From: Brotaphodocola faecis | Lineage (GTDB): Bacteria > Bacillota > Clostridia > Lachnospirales > Lachnospiraceae | Direction of reading: 5' to 3' | DNA length: 64,000 bases | Assembly (NCBI RefSeq): GCF_040096075.1 | Contig: NZ_JBBMFJ010000007.1 | Span: 47,624-111,623 of the forward strand | In this document: positions 17,299-25,996 of the stretch, piece by piece | How the letters are laid out: each line of letters opens with the position of its first letter | Numbering within the stretch: position 1 is the stretch's first letter | Position numbers and translations under genes: made by a program | The notes under the pieces: generated by a model | Databases searched by the model: none | The model's input: only the letters and a program-made list of their open reading frames with translations | What the model was told of the DNA's origin: nothing

Positions 17299-18738
17299 AT
17301 GTTAAGTTTCATCATTTGTCTGCTCTTGCTGATCGGCGGCTACTTTGTTTATGGCAATTTTGTCAATAACATTTTCAGCCCGGACGATCGTGAGACACCG
17401 GCAGTCCGGATCAACGATGGCGTGGACTATGTCGTTATGCCGCAGTGGAAGCTGTTTCTGATCCAGCTGTTAAACATTGCCGGCCTGGGACCGATTTTCG
17501 GTGCCCTGCAGGGAGCACTCTGGGGTCCGGTAGTATTTTTATGGATTACGTTTGGTACAATCTTTGCAGGAGGTGTGCACGATTTCTTCTCCGGCATGAT
17601 GTCTGAGCGAAACGATGGCGCATCCATTTCCGAGGTATGCGGTATTTATTTAGGACACCTGATGCAGAATGTCATGCGTGTGTTCAGTGTTGTGCTTCTG
17701 GTCATGGTTGGTACTGTATTTGCGGTTGGACCGGCCGGCCTGATCGTCACCCTGTTTGGCAACAGCGGTGTAAGCGGCCTGCTCACCAACAAGGAGTTCT
17801 GGCTGTGGATCATTCTGGCTTATTACTTTATCGCAACCTTTATTTCCATTGATAAGATCATTGGTAAGGTATATCCGCTCTTTGGTATCTGCCTGATCAT
17901 CATGGCACTGGGCGTTGCTTTCGGTATCTTTACCAAACCGGAATATGTCATTCCGGAGATCTGGGCAAACTTCCGGAATATGCACCCGAGCGCAACACCG
18001 GTATGGAGCTTCATGTTCATCACCGTTGCCTGCGGCGCAATTTCCGGTTTCCATGCAACTCAGTCCCCGCTGATGGCACGCTGCATGAAATCTGAGAAAC
18101 AGGGTCATTTCGTATTCTACGGCGCTATGGTCTGTGAAGGTGTGATTGCCCTGATCTGGGCAGCAGCAGGATGTTCCCTGTACGAGGTAACCGGCGGTCT
18201 GAACACTGGTCTTGCAGAGATTATGAAGAATGGTCAGTCCGCAGCAATCTACGATGTATGTAAGAAGACCATGGGCGGCATCGGTATTGCCCTGGCTATG
18301 CTGGGCGTTATCGCCTGCCCGATCACTTCCGGTGATACTGCATTCCGAAGTGCCCGCCTGACTCTGGCAGACTGGTTCAAGATTGACCAGAAGGCATGGA
18401 AGAACAGACTGCTTCTGTGCGTTCCGCTGTTAGGCGTTGGTGCCATTGTCGGACATATGGATTACAGCATTGTCTGGAGATATTTCAGCTGGACCAACCA
18501 GACTCTGGCGATGATCGTTCTGTGGACCGCATCCATGTATCTGTATAAAGCAAAGAAGAACTACTGGATCACCGCAGTTCCGGCTACCTTTATGAGTGCC
18601 GTATCCATGACTTATTTCTTCTGTGCATCTGAGTGTCTGAATCTTGGCACCGCAGTGGCTTATCCGGTTGGTATCGTTCTGGCTGTGGTATTCCTTGGAA
18701 TCTTCATCCATGCAACCAGAAAGCAGCAGACCGCGTAG
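17299..18738 (+). CDS. CstA-family carbon-starvation / pyruvate transporter
   Basis: The 479-residue membrane protein has about 12 hydrophobic helices and CstA landmarks: IAGLGPIFGALQGALWGP near the N terminus, GGVHDFFSGMMSERNDG, and GFHATQSPLMARC. CstA and BtsT are peptide or pyruvate transporters; BtsT is controlled by a LytS/LytTR pair, the same arrangement as here. The short N-terminal form is typical of Gram-positive CstA. ATG 17299 follows GAGGAGGGG; the upstream in-frame ATG has no ribosome site. Pyruvate uptake is an inference from context. Confidence 0.93.
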   Translation: MLSFIICLLLLIGGYFVYGNFVNNIFSPDDRETPAVRINDGVDYVVMPQWKLFLIQLLNIAGLGPIFGALQGALWGPVVFLWITFGTIFAGGVHDFFSGMMSERNDGASISEVCGIYLGHLMQNVMRVFSVVLLVMVGTVFAVGPAGLIVTLFGNSGVSGLLTNKEFWLWIILAYYFIATFISIDKIIGKVYPLFGICLIIMALGVAFGIFTKPEYVIPEIWANFRNMHPSATPVWSFMFITVACGAISGFHATQSPLMARCMKSEKQGHFVFYGAMVCEGVIALIWAAAGCSLYEVTGGLNTGLAEIMKNGQSAAIYDVCKKTMGGIGIALAMLGVIACPITSGDTAFRSARLTLADWFKIDQKAWKNRLLLCVPLLGVGAIVGHMDYSIVWRYFSWTNQTLAMIVLWTASMYLYKAKKNYWITAVPATFMSAVSMTYFFCASECLNLGTAVAYPVGIVLAVVFLGIFIHATRKQQTA

Positions 18739-18758
18739 AAATTTATTTTTGAACGAGA

Positions 18759-18809
18759 GTAACTGTTCAGTAGGTCTGCGCATTCACTGCGCTGACCGTA
18801 TGAAAACAG
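18759..18809 (-). repeat. Half copy of the MITE-like repeat
   Basis: This is the right-hand half of the 133-bp element in reverse orientation: GTAACTGTTCAGTAGGTCTG through the GCGC-ATTCACT-GCGC hairpin and GACCGTATGAAAACA. It then stops and unrelated sequence with the next ribosome site follows. Confidence 0.8.
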
Positions 18810-18839
18810 AGAAAATCAGGAAAGGGAGGCGGATCCATC

Positions 18840-19850
18840 ATGTTGTGGAAGCCGAAAAAACTTGGAGCGAAAGAACTGACAGAACAGGAACTGGCGGCAG
18901 ATAAAAAAAGCTGCAGAAAGATCGGTCCCTGCGGAATCGGAAAAAAAGCACTGTATTTAAACAGCTTTTACATCGACCGCTGCTATTATGTTCCGGTGGA
19001 ATCCGTCTCCCGTGTATTTAAGCGCGTGGCCATGAGCAAGGGCGGATTCAGCGGCAAGGGCCTGTTTGCCACAATCCCGTATCTGGTTGTTGTCTATGAC
19101 AACGGGCAGGAAAAGCAGTGCAACTTTAAGTATGAGGACCAGGTAGATCTGTTTCTGGCGCGCATTCAGCAGGAATTCCCAGAGATCAAAACCGTTAGCG
19201 AAGCGGCGGAGAAACGTCTGGAGGAAGCAGAAAGAGCCAGAGAGCAGAAGCCGGAGGTGCCGCTTTGTGGCATGGCTCTTAAAGAAGTGGAGCGGCTGGA
19301 ATGCGCAAAAGAGTATCTGGAGAAACAGCCGGTTCTCTTTGCAGAGTTTTCCAACGCAGCCAGAAAAAAACGGACCTATGAGCAGACAAAGCCTTATTAT
19401 AAATGGGGTGCGCTTCTCTTTACCGTACTTGGCATTGCAGCGCTTGTGTCTGGCCTGGCTTCCCTGAAATCCCAGGCACCGTTTGCGGTCTGGTTTGTAT
19501 TGTTTGGTATAGCCGGTATCTTCCTTTTCTCCGGCGCCAACGTCATGCCGACCAGCCGGAATAACCGGAAGGCCATTGAAAAACGTCTGGAGACGGCCGA
19601 GGCGCAGGTGGCAGAGTGCAAAAGCCACTGCCCCAAAGAGCTTGCGGTTCCGTCCCGCTATCTGCATCCGGTTACCCTGTCACGCATGATCCGCCTGATC
19701 CGGGAAGGACGGGCCAATGACGAGAAAGAGGCACTGGAGCAGGTAAAGGAAGATTTGAAGCAGCTGAATGCCAGCGTGCAGGTCTCCCAGGAAGAGTACG
19801 ATGAGATTATGGCGGTCAAGCCGCTGTTTCTGATTCATGATTATCAGTAA
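18840..19850 (+). CDS. Uncharacterised two-helix membrane protein
   Basis: The 336-residue protein is not recognised. Residues 1-110 look like a compact cytoplasmic domain (YLNSFYIDRCYYVPVESV, LVVVYDNGQEK). A Glu/Lys/Arg-rich, probably coiled-coil stretch follows at about 115-180, then two hydrophobic helices (WGALLFTVLGIAALVSGLA; APFAVWFVLFGIAGIFLF) at about 190-235 and a second helical, charged region to the end. This suggests a membrane hairpin with both soluble parts inside. AGGGAGG precedes the ATG. Repeat copies lie on both sides. Confidence 0.7.
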   Translation: MLWKPKKLGAKELTEQELAADKKSCRKIGPCGIGKKALYLNSFYIDRCYYVPVESVSRVFKRVAMSKGGFSGKGLFATIPYLVVVYDNGQEKQCNFKYEDQVDLFLARIQQEFPEIKTVSEAAEKRLEEAERAREQKPEVPLCGMALKEVERLECAKEYLEKQPVLFAEFSNAARKKRTYEQTKPYYKWGALLFTVLGIAALVSGLASLKSQAPFAVWFVLFGIAGIFLFSGANVMPTSRNNRKAIEKRLETAEAQVAECKSHCPKELAVPSRYLHPVTLSRMIRLIREGRANDEKEALEQVKEDLKQLNASVQVSQEEYDEIMAVKPLFLIHDYQ

Positions 19851-19864
19851 AATCGTGAAAAAGC

Positions 19865-19891
19865 GTAACTGTGAGGGTACTGAACAGTTAC
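19865..19891 (-). mobile_element. Minimal 27-bp mobile repeat with perfect target duplication
   Basis: A single 27-bp unit (GTAACTGTGAGGGTACTGAA, ending CAGTTAC) is flanked directly by GAAAAAGC on both sides (19857-19864 and 19892-19899). The perfect 8-bp duplication shows that the site was entered by a transposition-like event. Confidence 0.85.
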
Positions 19892-19912
19892 GAAAAAGCT
19901 TCATAGTCAGAA

Positions 19913-19963
19913 AACACAGATAGCGCAGAGTGGAATGTGGATTCCCTCTGCGCTATTTGTGTT
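19913..19963. terminator. Long hairpin, probable terminator
   Basis: An 18-bp stem (AACACAGATAGCGCAGAG with CTCTGCGCTATTTGTGTT, one G-U pair) surrounds a 15-nt loop. It lacks a long T run outside the stem, so terminator function is likely but not certain. Confidence 0.55.
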
Positions 19964-20011
19964 ATGGAAATTTCATTCGCCTTACAACTCCGTGACAATT
20001 CTGTCAATACC

Positions 20012-20040
20012 TTGACTTATCAGAACGTATTCAGTAAAAT
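20012..20040 (+). promoter_or_regulatory. Promoter of the IclR-aldolase-kinase unit
   Basis: TTGACT (20012-20017) and TAAAAT (20035-20040) are 17 bp apart. A TGACA...TGTCA dyad (19993-20006) just upstream could be an operator. Confidence 0.55.
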
Positions 20041-20100
20041 GATACTATATGCAAATCAGAACAGGCAGATTTTTACGAGACAGAAAGGTGTGTAACATTC

Positions 20101-20865
20101 ATGAAATTAAATCGTACAGCTCAGCGGACCATAGAGATTCTGGAAATTATTTCCCAGAAACCAGAGGGAGCTTCCCTGGATGAGCTGTGCGGCCGCCTGG
20201 ATCTTCCAAAGACCAGCGCATATGACATTGTGACTACACTGGAAACACTTGGCATGGTGCATGCGGACTGGGGACAGAAAAAGCGCTACACCATCGGGCT
20301 TACCGCATACCGCATTGGCATCAATTACACCAACAACTTAAATATCATGAATGTCATGGAGCCGGAGTTAAAAAAGTTTGCCCATGAAATTGGAAAGACT
20401 GTGTTTTTCGGGGTACGGTCAGACTGCGAGGTCGTTTATATCTGTAAGTTTGAACCGGAAAACCCTATCATCACCACGGCAACGGTGGGAAGCCGCATCC
20501 CCATGTACTGTACGTCGCTGGGAAAGGCCATTCTGGCCTACAGTGAACCGGAAATTCTGCAGCAGCTCTTAAAGCGCATGGATTTTGTGAAGCGCACGGA
20601 GCGCACCATCACCGATCCGGACCGCCTTATGGAGGAACTGGAACAGGTGCGGGAGCAGGGTTACGCGCTGGATGCCCGGGAGATGGAGGAACATGCGGAG
20701 TGTGTGGGAGCGCCGGTGTTTGGGGCAGATGGAAACCTTGTGGGGGCAGTCAGTGTATCTACGCTGTACCGAGATGCCGTGAATTATGAGGAACTGGGGC
20801 AGATTGTATCGGGAAAGGCAAAGAAGCTTTCGGAGATGCTGGGGTATATCCGGGGACGCGGATAA
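20101..20865 (+). CDS. IclR-family transcriptional regulator
   Basis: The 254-residue protein has an N-terminal winged helix (ASLDELCGRLDLPKTSAYDIVTTLE) and a C-terminal IclR effector domain (VGSRIPMYCTSLGKAILAY, VGAPVFGADGNLVGAVSVS). KdgR-type IclR proteins control uronate and 2-keto-3-deoxygluconate genes, and the two genes downstream are exactly those, so it probably senses KDG or a related acid. GAAAGGTG is the ribosome site. It is likely co-transcribed with or divergently tuned for the aldolase and kinase. Confidence 0.92.
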   Translation: MKLNRTAQRTIEILEIISQKPEGASLDELCGRLDLPKTSAYDIVTTLETLGMVHADWGQKKRYTIGLTAYRIGINYTNNLNIMNVMEPELKKFAHEIGKTVFFGVRSDCEVVYICKFEPENPIITTATVGSRIPMYCTSLGKAILAYSEPEILQQLLKRMDFVKRTERTITDPDRLMEELEQVREQGYALDAREMEEHAECVGAPVFGADGNLVGAVSVSTLYRDAVNYEELGQIVSGKAKKLSEMLGYIRGRG

Positions 20866-20972
20866 AAAGCGCGGAACCGGAAAACGCATTTGGCCTGAAG
20901 GATCATATCAGGTGAACACGTGCAGGGTGTGAGCAGTAACAAAAATGTTCAGGAGAAGGAGACGAGAGTGAC

Positions 20973-21623
20973 ATGCGAAAAGAACAGGTTTTATCCAGAA
21001 TGAAAGAAGAATGTCTCATTGCGGTAATCCGTGCGAAGAACCCGGAACAGGGGGAAAAAATCGTGGAGGCGGTCATTGCGGGTGGCATTCATTTTATTGA
21101 GATTACCATGACCATGGACGAGGGAAATCCGGTGGAATTTATCTCTGCCATGGCGGCAAAATACCGGAACGATGACCGCATCGTCATTGGAGCCGGTACC
21201 GTACTGGATCCGGAAACCGCAAGAGCGGTGATTCTGGCGGGCGCCAATTATGTGGTGAGCCCGGGCTTGAATCTGGATACGATTAAGCTCTGCAACCGCT
21301 ACCGTGTACCGATGCTTCCGGGAGTCATGACTCCGACCGAAGCCATTACCGCGCTGGAAGCGGGCTGCGATGTTATCAAATTATTCCCGGGCAATATTCT
21401 GGGACCGGCAGCCATCAGTTCCTTTAAGGGACCGCTTCCGCAGGGCGACTTTATGCCGTCCGGCGGTGTGGACGTGGACAATGTAGACAAGTGGATCAAG
21501 GCCGGAGCCTACGCGGTGGGAACCGGAAGCAGCCTGACAAAGGGCGCAAAGACCGGAGATTTCGCGGCAGTAACTGCCAAAGCAAAGGAATTTGTAGAAG
21601 CGGTAAAGGCAGCCCGCAGGTAA
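20973..21623 (+). CDS. 2-keto-3-deoxy-6-phosphogluconate / 4-hydroxy-2-oxoglutarate aldolase
   Basis: The 216-residue class I aldolase of the KDPG/KHG family cleaves KDPG to pyruvate and glyceraldehyde 3-phosphate. Arg20 (AVIRA), Glu43 (IEITMTM) and Schiff-base Lys136 (DVIKLFPGN) are in place, with GAGTVLDPE and SPGLN motifs. GAAGGAGACGAG precedes the ATG. Together with the kinase 29 bp downstream it forms the last two steps of hexuronate/pectin breakdown via KDG. Confidence 0.94.
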   Translation: MRKEQVLSRMKEECLIAVIRAKNPEQGEKIVEAVIAGGIHFIEITMTMDEGNPVEFISAMAAKYRNDDRIVIGAGTVLDPETARAVILAGANYVVSPGLNLDTIKLCNRYRVPMLPGVMTPTEAITALEAGCDVIKLFPGNILGPAAISSFKGPLPQGDFMPSGGVDVDNVDKWIKAGAYAVGTGSSLTKGAKTGDFAAVTAKAKEFVEAVKAARR

Positions 21624-21652
21624 ATAACCGGAGAAAGACGGAGGAGAAGAAT

Positions 21653-22684
21653 ATGGCAAAGATTGTGACCATGGGGGAGATCATGCTCAGATTATCCACC
21701 CCGGGCAATGAAAAATTTATACAGGCAGATGAGTTTGATATCAATTACGGCGGAAGCGAGGCCAACGTGGCGGTGTCGCTGGCCAATTACGGATACGACA
21801 CGGAGTTTGTGACCGCAATTCCGGACAATCCCATCGGGGACTGCGCGGTTGCGGCAGTACGCAAGTATAACGTTGGCACAAAGTTTATTTCCCGCAGTGG
21901 AGACCGTCTTGGAATCTATTATCTGGAGCCGGGTTCCGCAGTGCGCCCGTCCAATATTGTGTATGACCGCGCCGGTTCTTCCATTGCCTGCGCGACAGCG
22001 GATCTGTTCGATTTTGACGCCATTTTCGCGGATGCGGACTGGTTTCATTTTACCGGCATCACTCCGGCACTTTCCGACAGCGCGGCAAAGCTGACCGAGG
22101 AGGCATTAAAGGCTGCAAAAGCCCATGGCCTTACGGTTTCCGTAGACTTAAACTTCCGTAAGAAGCTCTGGTCCCAGGAAAAAGCCCGTGAGGTTATGAC
22201 CAACCTCATGCAGTATGTGGACATCTGTATTGGCAACGAGGAGGACGCGGAGAAAGTGTTGGGCTTCAAGCCGGAGGGCAGTGATGTCATGTCCGGCAAT
22301 CTGGAGCTGGCCGGTTATATGAACATATTCAGCCAGATGGCGGACCGTTTTGGTTTCCGTTACATTGCAAGCTCCCTGAGAGAAAGCCACAGCGCATCCA
22401 ACAACGGCTGGTCTGCCTGCATTATGGACGGAAAGACAAAGGAGTTTTATCATTCCAAGAAGTATACCATAGCTCCAATCGTGGATCGTGTGGGTGGTGG
22501 AGATGCCTTTACATCCGGCCTGATCTGCAGTTTCCTGGATGGAAAGGATATGAAGACGGCTCTGGAGTTTGGAACCGCGGCGGCGGCTCTGAAGCATACA
22601 ATTCCGGGAGATTTCAATCTGGTGACCCGCGCGGAGGTGGAGAAGCTGGCCGGCGGGGACAGCTCCGGAAGAGTGCAGCGTTAA
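21653..22684 (+). CDS. kdgK: 2-keto-3-deoxygluconate kinase (PfkB family)
   Basis: The 343-residue sugar kinase has PfkB motifs: MGEIMLRLSTPGNEKF at the start, YGGSEANVAVSLANYG (substrate loop) and RVGGGDAFTSGL (catalytic Asp and anion hole, GGGD instead of GAGD). It phosphorylates KDG to KDPG, the substrate of the upstream aldolase. ATG 21653 follows GGAGGAG; a longer in-frame reading overlaps the aldolase gene and is rejected. The unit ends at a strong terminator. Confidence 0.92.
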   Translation: MAKIVTMGEIMLRLSTPGNEKFIQADEFDINYGGSEANVAVSLANYGYDTEFVTAIPDNPIGDCAVAAVRKYNVGTKFISRSGDRLGIYYLEPGSAVRPSNIVYDRAGSSIACATADLFDFDAIFADADWFHFTGITPALSDSAAKLTEEALKAAKAHGLTVSVDLNFRKKLWSQEKAREVMTNLMQYVDICIGNEEDAEKVLGFKPEGSDVMSGNLELAGYMNIFSQMADRFGFRYIASSLRESHSASNNGWSACIMDGKTKEFYHSKKYTIAPIVDRVGGGDAFTSGLICSFLDGKDMKTALEFGTAAAALKHTIPGDFNLVTRAEVEKLAGGDSSGRVQR

Positions 22685-22703
22685 AACTTTTATAACAGAA
22701 CAG

Positions 22704-22750
22704 AAAAATGCCATTCGCCTGTGAAAGTCGCAGAAACGAATGGCATTTTT
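22704..22750 (+). terminator. Terminator after kdgK
   Basis: A perfect 14-bp stem AAAAATGCCATTCG / CGAATGGCATTTTT encloses a 19-nt loop. It also reads as a terminator for the convergent small membrane protein gene. Confidence 0.85.
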
Positions 22751-22762
22751 GCTGTTTTAAAT

Positions 22763-23194
22763 TTACTGTGGTCCGATATATTCGTCACCACTGAATCCAA
22801 GGATCAGCATGAAAATCGGATTTAAGAAGAACAGGCCGATGGTAAAACCAACACCATGTCCGAATGCTTTTGCCAGCTTGTTTAAAGAAATGATGTTAAA
22901 GATTGCTACGATCAGCATGATCAGGGTTCCGAGCAGAGATGGAATGCCTTCGGTTGCTTCCTGTAAGATTCCGCCCACAATGCCGCCAATCAGGACAATC
23001 CAGAATGCCTGGGTGTTCCAGGTGAACTTGTACTGGGTGTAGGTGTTGTAGAATGGAACGATTGCCTTCCAGCCGGGTTCGTTTGCCTTCTCAAAAATCT
23101 TCCAGTAAGCGACAACCTGAAGAATGTACCAGCCGATTACCAGAATGAAAACAGTTCCGAGTCCTGCAAGCAGTAATGCTGTAAAAGAATTCAT
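22763..23194 (-). CDS. DUF5684-type small membrane protein
   Basis: The 143-residue protein has four hydrophobic helices and the conserved WKIFEKANEPGWKAIVPFYNTY region between the first and second, which is typical of DUF5684 proteins (sometimes annotated as signal-peptidase-associated). Function unknown. GGAAGG precedes the ATG on the minus strand. Convergent with kdgK and divergent from the secreted repeat protein. Confidence 0.75.
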   Translation of the reverse strand: MNSFTALLLAGLGTVFILVIGWYILQVVAYWKIFEKANEPGWKAIVPFYNTYTQYKFTWNTQAFWIVLIGGIVGGILQEATEGIPSLLGTLIMLIVAIFNIISLNKLAKAFGHGVGFTIGLFFLNPIFMLILGFSGDEYIGPQ

Positions 23195-23313
23195 AGTGCT
23201 TACCTTCCTTTCCCTTTTGTATGTGTACTAGTATAGAGGTCCTTAAGAAAACAGTCAACAATATAACAGTTTTTTCTGAAAAATTACGGATGATTACGGT
23301 TCTCTTACTTCCC

Positions 23314-23344
23314 TTGACCCTGGAACAGTTCCAGGGTGTAGAGT
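23314..23344 (+). promoter_or_regulatory. MerR-type promoter with 19-bp spacer and palindrome
   Basis: TTGACC (23314-23319) and TAGAGT (23339-23344) are 19 bp apart, the long spacer typical of MerR-regulated promoters. The spacer holds a perfect dyad, ACCCTGGAAC and GTTCCAGGGT around a central A (23317-23337). This is the expected operator layout for activation by DNA untwisting. Confidence 0.8.
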
Positions 23345-23385
23345 CAGGATGTCAGAAACAAAGACACCTGAAAGGAGAACATACT

Positions 23386-24810
23386 ATGAAAAAACATACA
23401 AAAACATTCCTGATTCCCTGCGCGGCAGCAGCGCTGACCATTGGAAGTTCCATGATGGCCTTTGCAGCCACTGGCTGGCAGGAAGAAGACGGAACCTGGC
23501 GCTACTATGACAAAAACGGAGATGAGGTTACTTCCTCCTGGAAGAAATCTGGAAACGACTGGTTCTGGCTGGATGAGGACGGCGAGATGGCCACCAGCCA
23601 GCTGGTGGAGGACAACGACAATTATTATTACGTGAATGAGAGTGGCGTCATGGTGAGAAACCAGTGGAGAGAACTGGAAAATGATGATCCGCAGGATGAT
23701 GACGAGTCCGATACCGTCTGGTATTATTTCGGAGCAGACGGAAAAGCTTACAAGGCGAAGGATTCAGGCCGGGTGAATTTTAAGTCCATTGTCCGGGCGG
23801 ATGGCGTGACGAAAAAGTATGCCTTCGATGAGGAAGGAAAGATGCTCTATGGATGGATTGATGAACAGGGTGAGCGTCAGACCGGTGATGACGCATGGCA
23901 GACCGGCGTCTACTATCTGGGTGGCGCGGATGACGGTGCCATGAGAAGCCATCAGTGGGAGCGCCTGGACGTGGTGGATGACGACCAGACCAATGACGAG
24001 TTTCAGGACTGGTACTGGTTCTACTTCAATGCCAACGGAAAGAAGGCAGCAGATACCAAAAAGACCATCAACGGCCGGAAATATTATTTTGAGGAGTACG
24101 GAAACGCCAGATTCAGCTGGTACGCAAGCTCCAGCAATGCTTCTGTGGCAACCCCAAGCTTCTACAGCCCGATCCAGGACAGCTGGATGTCGGTAGGCTG
24201 GTTCAAGACCGTACCGGGAGAGAATACGGATCCGGATGGATACTCTGACGGTGAGGAGCGCTGGTACTACGCGGAGAAGGATGGCGATGTCGTAAAGAGC
24301 CGCATTAAGAAGATCAATGGTTCCTGGTATGCGTTTGATGAGTACGGCAAGATGCTGGAAGGTCTCTACAAGCTGGAAGTATCCGATAAGGATATTCTGT
24401 CCTGTACTGAGATTGAAGGTGAGAGTGATCTGCCGGAGGCTGGGGACAGCGCGGAAGTATACTACTTTGGAGGAACCTCCAAGGATGGCGCCATGAAGAC
24501 CGGCACTGTGACCCTGGACATTGACGGCGAGCGTTACACCTACAATTTCCGCAAGTCCGGTGATGAGCTTGGCCAGGGCTGCAATGGCATTGAGGACGGC
24601 GTGATCTACGAGAAGGGCAAACGTATCGAGGCGGATAAGGATGAGAAGCTGAAGAAAGTAGAGTGGGATGGCGAGACTTATCTGGTCAACACCTCCGGCA
24701 AGATCCAGAAGAACAAGAAGAACGCCAAGGACGGCGATGACCGTTACTACTGCACCGACAGCAAGGGTGTGGTTACTTATGAAGGGACGGAGAAATACAG
24801 CGAAAAATAA
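23386..24810 (+). CDS. Secreted protein with choline-binding-type cell-wall repeats
   Basis: The 474-residue protein starts with a signal peptide (lysines, then FLIPCAAAALTIGSSMMAFAA, cleavage after AFA). The rest consists of degenerate cell-wall-binding repeats rich in Trp, Tyr, Gly and Asp, for example GTWRYYDKNGDEVTSSWKK, KKYAFDEEGKMLYGW and RKYYFEEYGNARFSW. No enzymatic domain is seen, so it may be a wall-bound adhesin or structural protein. AAAGGAGAA lies before ATG 23386. The MerR-type promoter and the convergent MerR gene suggest stress- or ligand-dependent expression. Confidence 0.88.
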   Translation: MKKHTKTFLIPCAAAALTIGSSMMAFAATGWQEEDGTWRYYDKNGDEVTSSWKKSGNDWFWLDEDGEMATSQLVEDNDNYYYVNESGVMVRNQWRELENDDPQDDDESDTVWYYFGADGKAYKAKDSGRVNFKSIVRADGVTKKYAFDEEGKMLYGWIDEQGERQTGDDAWQTGVYYLGGADDGAMRSHQWERLDVVDDDQTNDEFQDWYWFYFNANGKKAADTKKTINGRKYYFEEYGNARFSWYASSSNASVATPSFYSPIQDSWMSVGWFKTVPGENTDPDGYSDGEERWYYAEKDGDVVKSRIKKINGSWYAFDEYGKMLEGLYKLEVSDKDILSCTEIEGESDLPEAGDSAEVYYFGGTSKDGAMKTGTVTLDIDGERYTYNFRKSGDELGQGCNGIEDGVIYEKGKRIEADKDEKLKKVEWDGETYLVNTSGKIQKNKKNAKDGDDRYYCTDSKGVVTYEGTEKYSEK

Positions 24811-24873
24811 TCAGAAATAAACAAAAATAACAAGAAATACCATCACATAATGAAAAAACTCTCTGCATAGAAG

Positions 24874-24905
24874 AAAGGACGTGCCGGATGCGGCGCGTCC
24901 TTTTC
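24874..24905. terminator. Bidirectional terminator
   Basis: AAAGGACGTGCCG pairs with CGGCGCGTCCTTTT around GATG, between two convergent genes. Confidence 0.85.
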
Positions 24906-24917
24906 AAATATGGTTGT

Positions 24918-25751
24918 TTAAGATTCGGATAGCGGAAGGAATAACTGCAGATAATAACATTGTATCTGATTGCGCATGCCCTGCATGAGAAAAGTAGAAA
25001 AAAGTTTTGGCTCTGTCGGAAGACTTTGCTTTCTGGCGTAGGCCAGCATGGGATTTACCACATTCATGTCCGGAATCCGGTCCTGGGATGTGCAGAAAGC
25101 GGATAGATACCGGACACTGGAATCGGTGCAGGGAATATCCTTTGTCAGGGGATAATCGGTATATTCTGCCATGTCACAGTGCAGAAGCAGCTGGGATTTC
25201 TGGTAGTTCAGGGAGCAGCCGTGTTTTTCTGTCTCCCGGCAGATCCGATATTCGTCGAACAGGTACATATTCTCCAGTCCGGCGTGCTCTCTGGTGTACT
25301 GGAACCACTGCTCCAGCCCGTCATGAAAATCCAGATCCGGATCAATGATGTAGGAATCCGGCAGCGGACATTGAATGACCTTTCCGGTATAGTTTCGGAG
25401 ATTTTCGCAGTCTTTCTGGCTCATGCGAAGCTTTGCTATGGTGCGTTTATGCTGGAGAATGGCCTCTTCCTCCTCTTCCAGACGCTGGCTGATAATGCTG
25501 TGAAAGCGTTCCGGGGAATCTTCGGAGCCATGTTCATCCCAGAGTGTTGCTATATCATCCAGTCCGATATCCATTTTTCTCTGGTAAAGGATACCGATAA
25601 GTCTGGAAATGTCTGCTTCTGTATAGTAGCGGTAGCCGTTTTCGGCTTTTTTGGCTGTGACCAGACCGCGTTTTTCATAGTGGCGGAGTGTATCGCGGCT
25701 CATGCCCATAAGGTTTGCCACGTCTCCAATGAGATATCTGTCTTTGTTCAT
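24918..25751 (-). CDS. MerR-family transcriptional regulator
   Basis: The 277-residue protein has an N-terminal MerR winged helix (IGDVANLMGMSRDTLRHYEKRGL, NGYRYYTEADISRL), a coiled-coil dimerisation helix (about 85-120) and a C-terminal effector domain of about 150 residues without a recognised family. Size and layout resemble Mta/BltR-type drug- or small-molecule sensors. It is convergent with the secreted repeat protein, whose promoter has a MerR-type operator, and is the most likely regulator of it. Confidence 0.9.
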   Translation of the reverse strand: MNKDRYLIGDVANLMGMSRDTLRHYEKRGLVTAKKAENGYRYYTEADISRLIGILYQRKMDIGLDDIATLWDEHGSEDSPERFHSIISQRLEEEEEAILQHKRTIAKLRMSQKDCENLRNYTGKVIQCPLPDSYIIDPDLDFHDGLEQWFQYTREHAGLENMYLFDEYRICRETEKHGCSLNYQKSQLLLHCDMAEYTDYPLTKDIPCTDSSVRYLSAFCTSQDRIPDMNVVNPMLAYARKQSLPTEPKLFSTFLMQGMRNQIQCYYLQLFLPLSES

Positions 25752-25911
25752 GATCGTTTGCCTCCGGAAATGATGGTAACAGGAGAAGCGGGAAAAATCA
25801 ATTGGTGTAATGAAATCGTAATAATGAGTAAAAATAAATCAAGAGATCGGGGAAAAATCATAAGAAATTCTCAATAAGACGGTTACTGAGAATTTCCATC
25901 AGATGAGCGGA

Positions 25912-25967
25912 TTGACGAATTGGTTAGCATATGCTAACATAAACGCATCGGGTTAGCGAAAGGTAAC
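25912..25967 (+). promoter_or_regulatory. Promoter with DtxR-type operators upstream of DUF3793-flavodoxin
   Basis: TTGACG (25912-25917) and TAACAT (25935-25940) are 17 bp apart. The perfect palindrome GTTAGCATATGCTAAC (25923-25938) covers the spacer and -10. A second, weaker copy GTTAGCGAAAGGTAAC lies at 25952-25967. The same 16-bp pattern recurs at the feo promoter, so iron-dependent repression is inferred. Confidence 0.75.
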
Positions 25968-25996
25968 TCGAGAGGATTTCACAGGAGGAACGGCGT

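Noticed and set aside
17160..17369. Small frame overlapping the CstA promoter and start
   Set aside because: It overlaps the direct repeats and promoter, has no ribosome site and ends inside the CstA gene.
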